Shown here: piece by piece, positions 1-5,152 of the stretch | Numbering within the stretch: position 1 is the first letter of the stretch | Layout: each line of letters opens with the position of its first letter | From: Candidatus Aminicenantota bacterium | GTDB lineage: Bacteria; Acidobacteriota; Aminicenantia; UBA2199 | Reading direction: 5' to 3' | DNA length: 5,876 bases | Assembly: GCA_023137075.1 (NCBI GenBank) | Contig: JAGLQA010000767.1 | Location: 1 to 5,876, forward strand | Translations under genes and position numbers: made by a program | Notes under the pieces: model-generated | The model's input: the letters and a program-made list of their open reading frames with translations, nothing else | Told to the model about the DNA's origin: nothing | Database searches by the model: none

Positions 1-486
1 GACGGCACCATCGTGTCCTGGGATTGGGATTTTGGCGACACCAACACTTCCACCCAGCAGAACCCGGTACATACTTATGGGGCAAATGGCACCTACACCG
101 TGACTTTAACCGTTACAGATAATGACGGGGCCACGGATTACATTTCAAAAGATGTCACGGTAAATGACGGACTTTCCCCGGAAGTTTACGTGGATGATAT
201 CGCCATGAGCATCAGAAGGTCCGGAAGAAATTACACCGCAACCTCAGTCATTACTATTCGCGATACGGACAACAACCTGGTCTCCGGCGCCACGGTTTAT
301 ATCACCTGGAGCGGTGTGGTCAGCGGAAGCACTTCCGGTGTCACCGGTTCCGGCGGAACCGTTAGTTTCCTCTCTGCCAAAGTTAAATCGACCGGTCCAT
401 TCACTATCACCGTTAATAATGTGACCTACACCTTAGATTACAATTCCGCGCTGAACAACGAAACCTCGGATTCGATTACCTATTAG
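1..486 (+). CDS. C-terminal end of a secreted PKD / Ig-like domain protein (5' partial)
   Basis: The frame is open from the first base, so the gene begins upstream; the GTG at 13 is an internal Val codon, not a start. The visible 161 residues begin inside a PKD domain, with the hallmark WDFGD at residues 9-13 and the closing strand pattern GTYTVTLTVTDNDGATD at about 30-45. A second beta-rich region at about 60-150 is full of Thr, Ser, Gly and Val in alternating hydrophobic patterns (SGATVYITW, then a GTVSF-type turn and strand) and looks like a bacterial Ig-like domain. PKD and Ig-like domains typically sit at the C-terminus of secreted or surface proteases, glycosidases and adhesins, where they act as spacers or binding modules. 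The catalytic part, if any, and the signal peptide lie outside the window, so the activity cannot be named. There is no LPXTG-type anchor or terminal membrane segment. The gene is closed by its own terminator and is unrelated to the following operon. Confidence 0.82.
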   Translation, partial: DGTIVSWDWDFGDTNTSTQQNPVHTYGANGTYTVTLTVTDNDGATDYISKDVTVNDGLSPEVYVDDIAMSIRRSGRNYTATSVITIRDTDNNLVSGATVYITWSGVVSGSTSGVTGSGGTVSFLSAKVKSTGPFTITVNNVTYTLDYNSALNNETSDSITY

Positions 487-508
487 ACGACACATTCCAT
501 AAAAAGAG

Positions 509-542
509 GCCCGGCAGTAATTTCCTGCCGGGCTTTTTTTTT
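509..542 (+). terminator. Strong intrinsic terminator after the PKD gene
   Basis: A perfect 9-bp GC-rich stem (GCCCGGCAG at 509-517 pairing with CTGCCGGGC at 525-533) has a 7-base loop and is followed directly by nine T residues (534-542). An A-rich run before the stem could pair with the T tract and extend it. The hairpin lies 22 bases after the stop codon and separates the PKD gene from the biosynthetic operon. Confidence 0.92.
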
Positions 543-573
543 GCTCGATTTCCTTAAATATATCTTTAATTTA

Positions 574-636
574 TGTTAATCAATATTTCAAAAGGGGAAA
601 AAATGGGGGGGTACCAATAAAAGAATATTGATAACA
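574..636. repeat. Imperfect inverted repeat overlapping the operon promoter
   Basis: TGTTAATCAATATT (574-587) is the reverse complement of AATATTGATAACA (624-636) apart from one extra A. The right arm contains the whole predicted -35 hexamer (628-633). A further TGTTAAT copy lies at 661-667, at about the predicted transcription start. The arrangement suggests operator half-sites for an unknown regulator. The region is AT-rich, so chance is a real alternative. Confidence 0.4.
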
Positions 637-657
637 CCTGGGGGTTTATGATATAAT
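628..657 (+). promoter_or_regulatory. Sigma70/sigmaA-type promoter of the thioesterase operon
   Basis: The -35 element is TTGATA (628-633) and the -10 is a perfect TATAAT (652-657), separated by 18 bases. A TG at 649-650 gives an extended -10 (TGaTATAAT). Transcription should start near 664, leaving a leader of about 80 bases before the first gene. The spacer contains a run of five G (640-644), and seven more G lie just upstream (605-611). No other site in this gap comes close to the consensus. Confidence 0.78.
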
Positions 658-744
658 GGGTGTTAATTAAACATAAAGAAAACGGACCCGTGATAGAACA
701 CAGCAAATTCTACGTTCGTTCATAAAAGATAATGAGGTTACAAT

Positions 745-1461
745 ATGAAGAAGATAAAACTGTTTTGTTTTCCTTTTGCCGGTGGTTCAGCCGCTATTTT
801 TAATAAATGGAGAACACTGCTGGACAAGAGCATTGAATTTTTCCCCGTAGAGTTGGCAGGGAGGGGGCGGCGAATACGCGAACCCATGTATAACTCGATC
901 TCTGAAGCAGTCGATGATGTTTTCAAAATCGTGAGTCCGGATGCCGGAAAAATGCCCTATGCCTTATTTGGCCACAGCATGGGAAGCGTGATTGCCTTTG
1001 AACTAACCTATAAACTGAGAGAAAATAACCTGACGGAACCGGTCCATCTTTTATTTTCCGGACGCGGTGCTCCCCACATACCTGGCGATGATAAAAAGAA
1101 ATACCACCTGATGCCTGAAAATGAATTCAAGGAAGAGATGATCCTGTTGGGCGGTACAGCCAGGGAATTTTTCAACCATCCCGAACTGCTGGAAGTATTT
1201 TTGCCCTTGCTGCGCAGCGATTTACGAGTTAATGAAAGTTACGAGTATAAGGAAAAACCGGGAAAATTAGATTGTAACATAACCATACTAAACGGTTTGA
1301 AAGATGAAGATGTCAAACCCGAAGAAGTGGAAGAATGGCGGGCACATACCAATCATCATTGTACCATCCATAATTTCCCCGGCGGGCATTTTTTTATAAA
1401 CGACGAAACCGAGAAAATAGTAGAAATTGTCAATAACACCTTAACGCCTTTATTAAGGTAA
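745..1461 (+). CDS. Type II thioesterase 1 (NRPS/PKS editing, alpha/beta hydrolase)
   Basis: This is a stand-alone cytoplasmic thioesterase of the GrsT/SrfD class, which hydrolyses wrong or stalled acyl groups from the phosphopantetheine arm of NRPS or PKS carrier proteins and so restores stuck assembly lines. At 238 residues it is the usual length. The N-terminal CFPFAGGSA (residues 8-16) gives the oxyanion-hole region. GHSMG (76-80) holds the nucleophile Ser78, SGRGAPH (105-111) is the family signature after it, and GGHFF (213-217) holds catalytic His215. The acid is most likely Asp187, in the GxxDxxV pattern before the conserved EEVEEW. The start is fixed by GAGG at 734-737, with 7 bases before the ATG. 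It is the first gene after the promoter. A second, roughly half-identical copy lies at 3693-4442. The family is certain; the substrate synthetase is not in the window. Confidence 0.94.
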   Translation: MKKIKLFCFPFAGGSAAIFNKWRTLLDKSIEFFPVELAGRGRRIREPMYNSISEAVDDVFKIVSPDAGKMPYALFGHSMGSVIAFELTYKLRENNLTEPVHLLFSGRGAPHIPGDDKKKYHLMPENEFKEEMILLGGTAREFFNHPELLEVFLPLLRSDLRVNESYEYKEKPGKLDCNITILNGLKDEDVKPEEVEEWRAHTNHHCTIHNFPGGHFFINDETEKIVEIVNNTLTPLLR

Positions 1462-1536
1462 TTTTCAGGAAAATAGATGCTAAAATTTTTTCCGAGAAAA
1501 GAAATATGCTTAATTTACGATAATCAAAAGAAATTG

Positions 1537-1545
1537 TAAGGAGAT
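1537..1545 (+). promoter_or_regulatory. Strong ribosome binding site for the S51 hydrolase
   Basis: TAAGGAGAT is a near-perfect Shine-Dalgarno sequence, with 6 bases between AAGGAG and the ATG at 1550. It selects this start over the in-frame ATG at 1568 (residue 7). It is the best-matched site in the first half of the operon. Confidence 0.75.
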
Positions 1546-1549
1546 AGGA

Positions 1550-2311
1550 ATGACAGATAAAAATAAAATGAAAATTCCGGTAAAACCGATCTTTCTCTTC
1601 GCCGATAGCCAGGTACTATTCCGCATGGGCCGGGAAGGCCTGGTTTTAGAACGGATAAAAAGAATCATTAAGGAAGATAATCCGGGAAAAAAGAAAATCC
1701 GGGCTGCCTATATCGGCGCGTCAAACGGTGATAAAGAAGAATTTTACGATATTTTCCTGTCCGCCCTTTCCCAGGTTGATATCAAAAAAACAGATTGTTT
1801 GATGATCAAATCAAAACCTTCGAAAAAAGAGATGAATTTTTTTGAAAAGGCGGACCTGGTTTTATTGTCGGGCGGCGATACGAAAAAAGGCTGGGATATT
1901 ATGAACGAGAACGGTATCGGGGAAAAATTGGTCAATCGCTATCATAACGGGGCGCTGCTGATTGGTTTATCGGCCGGTGCGGTACAGTTGGGTTCACGAG
2001 GCTGGATGGAGACCGGTAATGGGCCCGGTGAATATAAGGTATTTACTACGTTTCAGTTGGTGCCCTTTGTTATCGATGTGCACGATGAAGAAGAGGGCCA
2101 GTGGGAACGGCTTCATAATACCGTGGCTGATGGCGAAGAACACTGCCGGGGTTTTGGCATTCCCACCGGCGGGGGCGCTATATTTCATTCTGACTGGTCC
2201 ATGGAAGCGATTCTCCACCCTTTAGCCGAGTTCTCCCTTTTTCCCGAGGGATTAAAAAACTCAATGATTTTTCCTCCTGACACGGAAACAAGGGAAAGTA
2301 AAGAAGAGTAA
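1550..2311 (+). CDS. Peptidase S51 family protein (cyanophycinase / peptidase E-like serine hydrolase)
   Basis: This 253-residue protein has the class I glutamine-amidotransferase-like fold used by family S51, which includes peptidase E (alpha-aspartyl dipeptidase) and cyanophycinase. The visible landmarks come in family order: AAYIGAS (52-58) as an early strand and turn, LSGGD (106-110), the nucleophile elbow GLSAGA (139-144) with Ser141 where glutamine amidotransferases have Cys, and IDVHDE (175-180) followed by the R/RL-rich stretch WERLHN, with His178 the likely catalytic His. There is no signal peptide, so it should act in the cytoplasm. S51 enzymes cut bonds next to Asp or of beta-aspartyl type; the substrate here is unknown. 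It lies 88 bases after thioesterase 1 and 7 bases before the phosphoesterase. Its position between NRPS/PKS accessory genes suggests processing or removal of a peptide product, but that is inference. The Lys/Glu-rich tail after about residue 243 lacks any recognised motif. Confidence 0.87.
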   Translation: MTDKNKMKIPVKPIFLFADSQVLFRMGREGLVLERIKRIIKEDNPGKKKIRAAYIGASNGDKEEFYDIFLSALSQVDIKKTDCLMIKSKPSKKEMNFFEKADLVLLSGGDTKKGWDIMNENGIGEKLVNRYHNGALLIGLSAGAVQLGSRGWMETGNGPGEYKVFTTFQLVPFVIDVHDEEEGQWERLHNTVADGEEHCRGFGIPTGGGAIFHSDWSMEAILHPLAEFSLFPEGLKNSMIFPPDTETRESKEE

Positions 2312-2318
2312 TAGATTA

Positions 2319-3167
2319 TTGAAACTATACGCTGTCAGTGATTTACACCTGGCCAATAAGGCCAACCGCCAGGCTTTGGAAGCCCTGCCTCCTCACCCGG
2401 AGGATTGGCTAATTCTGGCGGGAGATATCGGGGAGACCGAATTTCACTTGCATTATGCCCTGTCGATTTTGACGCGCCGCTTCAATCGCCTGGTGTGGGT
2501 GCCGGGCAATCATGACTTGTGGACCCTGCCTTTAGAGCGTTTTTCGCCGCGTGGAGAAGCCAAATACCGGCGACAGGTCTCAATATGCCGGGACTATGGC
2601 GTGTTGACCCCGGAAGATCCCTATGTGCTTTGGCCGGCCAAAAAAAGTCAATTTCTGCTGGTTCCCCTTTTTACGCTTTACGACTACAGTTTTCGTCCCG
2701 ATGATGTGACGAAGGAAAATGCCGTGGCCTGGGCTGCCGAGTCCGGCGTGTTGTGTACGGATGAAGAATTACTGATCCCGGAACCCTATGATTCCATCCC
2801 GGCGTGGTGTGAACAGCGCTGTCTCTATACCGAGGAGCGCCTGAAAAACCTTTCTCCCGGTGTATCGCTTATTTTGATCAACCATTTCCCAATGCACCGG
2901 AACCTGGTCCGGTTACGGCACTTCCGGCGTTTCTCTATATGGTGCGGCACACGCTTTACCGAGGATTGGCATCTTCGTTTCCCGGTATCGGTGGTTGTTT
3001 ATGGGCATATCCACAATCGTTCCACGACGTTTTTTGATGGAGTCCGATTTGAAGAAGTGTCCTTCGGTTACCCCCGGGATTGGGATGAAGCGCAAGGCCT
3101 TAAGTTTTACCTGAGGGAAATTTTGCCGGGAAACATACAGGTTGATGAAGCACAAATATCCAGATAA
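2319..3167 (+). CDS. Calcineurin-like metallophosphoesterase
   Basis: All the metal-binding motifs of the calcineurin-like phosphoesterase fold are present in order: SDLHL (Asp8, His10), GDIGE (Asp36), GNHD (63-66), INHFP (His189) and GHIHNRS (229-235, His230 and His232). These ligate a two-metal centre that hydrolyses phosphomono- or phosphodiesters. The 282-residue length suits a single-domain enzyme, and no export signal is seen. The start is TTG, since no ATG or GTG lies near and MKLYAVSDLHL begins the fold at once. The Shine-Dalgarno is weak (GAAGAG about 10 bases upstream), and the gene begins 7 bases after the previous stop, so translation is probably coupled to the S51 gene. The 5' half looks richer in G and C than its neighbours, by eye only. 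The substrate cannot be told from sequence: a nucleotide, a phosphorylated intermediate or a cyclic messenger are all possible. Confidence 0.91.
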   Translation: MKLYAVSDLHLANKANRQALEALPPHPEDWLILAGDIGETEFHLHYALSILTRRFNRLVWVPGNHDLWTLPLERFSPRGEAKYRRQVSICRDYGVLTPEDPYVLWPAKKSQFLLVPLFTLYDYSFRPDDVTKENAVAWAAESGVLCTDEELLIPEPYDSIPAWCEQRCLYTEERLKNLSPGVSLILINHFPMHRNLVRLRHFRRFSIWCGTRFTEDWHLRFPVSVVVYGHIHNRSTTFFDGVRFEEVSFGYPRDWDEAQGLKFYLREILPGNIQVDEAQISR

Positions 3168-3191
3168 AATTTTTTTAGTCTTGATTTTATC
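3163..3191. repeat. AT-rich inverted repeat over the phosphoesterase stop codon
   Basis: GATAAAAT (3163-3170) and ATTTTATC (3184-3191) form a perfect 8-bp inverted repeat around a 13-base loop containing a T run. The stem has only one G-C pair, so it is a poor terminator. It overlaps the -35 of the predicted second promoter and could instead be a regulatory site, or chance. Confidence 0.35.
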
Positions 3192-3209
3192 GAGAAAATT
3201 ATTTACAAT
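3181..3209 (+). promoter_or_regulatory. Probable second internal promoter
   Basis: TTGATT (3181-3186) and TACAAT (3204-3209) are separated by the ideal 17 bases, in a 96-base gap between the phosphoesterase stop and the next start. The -10 matches TATAAT at 5 of 6 positions and the -35 matches TTGACA at 4 of 6. Start of transcription would be near 3216. It would drive the small protein, thioesterase 2 and the transferase separately from the first three genes. Confidence 0.5.
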
Positions 3210-3250
3210 ATAACTTTGTTTAATAATCAGAATATTTCATTTGTCAAAAC

Positions 3251-3257
3251 AAGGAGG
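3251..3257 (+). promoter_or_regulatory. Ribosome binding site that sets the start of the small protein
   Basis: AAGGAGG is a consensus Shine-Dalgarno sequence. It lies 6 bases before the ATG at 3264 and only 3 before the ATG at 3261. It therefore favours 3264 and rules out the in-frame upstream ATG at 3216, which has no such site. Confidence 0.72.
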
Positions 3258-3263
3258 ACAATG

Positions 3264-3533
3264 ATGAATGTACCTGAAATTCAAGAAGTAAAGAAACATT
3301 TGGATGAATTGAAAGAAAAAGGCGTGATAAGAGAATGGGAATTGCCCTATGAAAACATCCTGACCAGGTTGACGGCAGCAATATTTTTTCTGACGCCTAC
3401 CGATGATTCAAAACTTGATGAGATCTGGAAGGAACTCAACAAACACCCGATGCTCGCTTACAGGCTCAATGAAGAACAAAAATTATCGCGGTTGGTATGG
3501 CGCGCGGAGTTCAATAAAGGTTTTGAACTCTAA
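3264..3533 (+). CDS. Small protein of unknown function, 89 residues
   Basis: I do not recognise this family. The start at 3264 follows a consensus Shine-Dalgarno with 6-base spacing; starting at 3261 adds one Met. The protein is soluble, charged and without signal peptide or membrane segment. Pattern reading suggests an amphipathic helix at about residues 5-20 (EIQEVKKHLDELKEKG), a strand with EWELP, a hydrophobic strand LTAAIFFLTP (about 36-45), a second helix DSKLDEIWKELNKH, and two short strands with YRLN and SRLVWRAEF. That alternation fits a small alpha/beta sandwich, possibly ferredoxin-like, but this is not proof of a fold. It has no Cys and no catalytic-looking motif. It is not MbtH-like: the expected Asn- and Trp-rich signature is absent. 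It is also not a carrier protein, as it has no DSL/DSI-type Ser motif. A strong ribosome site and a place between two NRPS/PKS accessory groups suggest a real, well-translated gene, perhaps a binding or chaperone partner. Confidence 0.77.
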   Translation: MNVPEIQEVKKHLDELKEKGVIREWELPYENILTRLTAAIFFLTPTDDSKLDEIWKELNKHPMLAYRLNEEQKLSRLVWRAEFNKGFEL

Positions 3534-3692
3534 TTAGACGAAATCGCAAAACAATGTCGCCTGACCTGCTGACTTTAGGCCATCACATCTCACGAATCAG
3601 CTAACCAGGTTGTTCAACCAACCGCTTTGATTTGCGTGAAAGGGCCGGGTAATGGTTTCTTTTATGTCCTTTTATCAAAATTATGAAAGACA
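3534..3692 (+). other. 159-base gap before thioesterase 2, no gene seen
   Basis: No supported gene lies here. A 16-codon frame from the ATG at 3554 lacks a ribosome site. A short hairpin GGTTG-TT-CAACC (3608-3619) is the only structure seen. TTGATT at 3627-3632 resembles a -35 but has no fitting -10 at 16-18 bases. The stretch reads as less AT-rich than the other gaps in the operon, which is unexplained. Confidence 0.4.
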
Positions 3693-4442
3693 ATGAGTCA
3701 TAGAAGGTGGAATCTGTATTGTTTCCCTTATGCCGGTGGTTCTTCCGCCATCTACAGCGGCTGGAAAAAACAATTGGATAAAGATATAGAACTGGTTGCC
3801 GTCGAGTTGGCCGGAAGAGGGAAACGAATATACGAGCCCTTGTACAATTCGATCGATGAAGCCGTAGAGGATGTATATAAGGTACTAAAAAACGATTTGA
3901 ACGGTTCCCCCTTCGGTTTTTTCGGTCACAGTATGGGAGGGATTATCGCTTTTGAATTGGCTCATAAATTGAGAAAAATGAATCTCAAACAACCAAACGT
4001 TATCTTTTTCTCCGGACGTGGTGCACCACATGTTCCGAAGAGTGACGATAAGGAAATTTATCATAAGTTACCTGACGATAAGTTCAGGGAAAAAATCCTG
4101 GATTTGGGCGGAACCCCGAAAGAATTTTTTGAACACCCGGAATTGCTGGAAGTCTTATTACCCATGTTAAAAAGTGATTTTAAAATAGCCGAGACCTTTT
4201 CCAGCAGCGCCGAAATAACTCCCTTCGATTATGATATAAATGTATTAATCGGAAAGGAAGAAGATGTGACTGCCGAACAGATGCACGGCTGGAAGGAACA
4301 TACCAGTAGGATCTGTACCATGTACTATTTTGAGGGAGGACATTTTTTTATAAACGAAGAGATGGAGAAGGTAGTGGATATTGTTAATAATACGGTAAAA
4401 CAATTAAAGAAAGTTCCACGAAGTCAATTATTTCAAAGATGA
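3693..4442 (+). CDS. Type II thioesterase 2 (NRPS/PKS editing, alpha/beta hydrolase)
   Basis: This is a second stand-alone thioesterase of the GrsT/SrfD class, with 249 residues, about half identical to the copy at 745-1461 in a by-eye alignment. CFPYAGGSS (10-18), GHSMG (78-82, nucleophile Ser80), SGRGAPH (107-113) and GGHFF (215-219, His217) are all kept. The acid region differs: aligned on the following V-x-x-E and W, the usual Asp position (Asp187 in copy 1) holds Glu189, and the nearest Asp is 191, directly before the Val. One residue has also been lost after the Gly. The enzyme may use Asp191 or Glu189. The C-terminus is about 10 residues longer than in copy 1 and basic. The Shine-Dalgarno is weak (GAAAG, 3685-3689), but no better start fits. 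It overlaps the transferase gene by 4 bases, so the pair is translationally coupled and probably acts on the same carrier proteins. Confidence 0.94.
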   Translation: MSHRRWNLYCFPYAGGSSAIYSGWKKQLDKDIELVAVELAGRGKRIYEPLYNSIDEAVEDVYKVLKNDLNGSPFGFFGHSMGGIIAFELAHKLRKMNLKQPNVIFFSGRGAPHVPKSDDKEIYHKLPDDKFREKILDLGGTPKEFFEHPELLEVLLPMLKSDFKIAETFSSSAEITPFDYDINVLIGKEEDVTAEQMHGWKEHTSRICTMYYFEGGHFFINEEMEKVVDIVNNTVKQLKKVPRSQLFQR

Positions 4443-5152
4443 TGGAAGTATTCTCAGTAAAATTATCCGAGAATGTCGGTAGGGAAACGGTGGAGCGTCT
4501 GCTTCCCTTTGTCGCTCCGGAAAAACAAGACCGGGTTAGAAAATTTTACAGGTGGGGAGATTCCCTCAGGGCATTATTCGCGGATTTATTGATCCGGCAT
4601 ATTATTATTCGCAAAACGAATCTCAAAAATGAAGATATATCTTTTTCAAAAAATGAATATGGCAAGCCTTTTTTTAATGAACAAGCCGATTTTCATTTTA
4701 ACCTGTCCCATTCGGGTGACTGGGTCGTCTGTGCCGTTGATAATAAACCCGTGGGTATAGATGTGGAAGAGATCTCACCCATTGACCTGGATATTTCTAA
4801 GAACTATTTCTCAACGGACGAGCACAAAGACCTGTTAAGCAAAGCCGATAAAATCGCGTACTTCTTCACCCTGTGGACATTAAAAGAGAGTTATATTAAG
4901 ATAGTGGGCCAGGGGCTTTCCTTGCCACTCAATTCTTTTTCGATCCGCTTCAGGGAAAACAACGAAATTCGCATAGCCGGCAAGGGAACAATGATCCGGG
5001 ATACATTTTTTTCGCAGTACAATATCGATGAAAACTATAAAATGGCCGTTTGTGCTCAACACAAAGATTTTCCCGGGGGCATTATTACAAAAACAATTCG
5101 AGAGCTGGCTGTCGGTTTCCTGGAGAACGAATCGTTATTTCTTTATAGATAG
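4439..5152 (+). CDS. 4'-phosphopantetheinyl transferase, Sfp type
   Basis: This enzyme transfers the 4'-phosphopantetheine arm from coenzyme A to the conserved Ser of carrier domains, which activates NRPS, PKS or fatty-acid carriers. Its 237 residues match the Sfp class, with two similar halves in one chain. Visible motifs are GKPFF (75-79), FNLSHSG (87-93), GIDVE (106-110) with Mg2+ ligands Asp108 and Glu110, and W-x-x-KES-x-x-K (146-154) with Glu150 as the third ligand and Lys154, followed by GQGLSLPL. All key residues are present, so it should be active. The ATG at 4439 overlaps the thioesterase 2 stop (ATGA). A second ATG at 4442 is equally possible, and neither has a clear ribosome site, so translation is probably by coupling. 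The last 18 bases overlap, tail to tail, the minus-strand transposase remnant, and no terminator was found after the stop. Confidence 0.96.
   Translation: MMEVFSVKLSENVGRETVERLLPFVAPEKQDRVRKFYRWGDSLRALFADLLIRHIIIRKTNLKNEDISFSKNEYGKPFFNEQADFHFNLSHSGDWVVCAVDNKPVGIDVEEISPIDLDISKNYFSTDEHKDLLSKADKIAYFFTLWTLKESYIKIVGQGLSLPLNSFSIRFRENNEIRIAGKGTMIRDTFFSQYNIDENYKMAVCAQHKDFPGGIITKTIRELAVGFLENESLFLYR

Noticed and set aside
738..926. Minus-strand frame over the start of thioesterase 1
   Set aside because: It is antisense to the conserved N-terminus of thioesterase 1 and shows no motif or ribosome site.
1461..1474. ATTTTC-AG-GAAAAT inverted repeat after thioesterase 1, considered as a terminator
   Set aside because: The stem is short and AT-rich with a 2-base loop and no following T run.
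1744..2225. Open frames on both strands within the S51 gene (for example 1962-2225 plus, 1994-2218 minus)
   Set aside because: They are shadows of the S51 coding frame, with no ribosome site and no recognisable protein pattern.
2519..3155. Open frames inside the phosphoesterase gene on both strands
   Set aside because: The main frame carries all metal-ligand motifs in order; the others show none.
3216..3263. Longer version of the small protein starting at the ATG at 3216
   Set aside because: There is no ribosome site before 3216, it coincides with the predicted transcription start, and a consensus AAGGAGG lies immediately before the ATG pair at 3261/3264.
3554..3604. 16-codon frame from ATG in the gap before thioesterase 2
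   Set aside because: No ribosome site and no sign of a leader-peptide pattern such as repeated regulatory codons followed by a terminator.
4880..5062. Minus-strand frame inside the transferase gene, considered as the missing DDE half of the transposase
   Set aside because: Its translation shows no DDE-type motif, and the plus frame here encodes the conserved transferase KES-x-x-K region.
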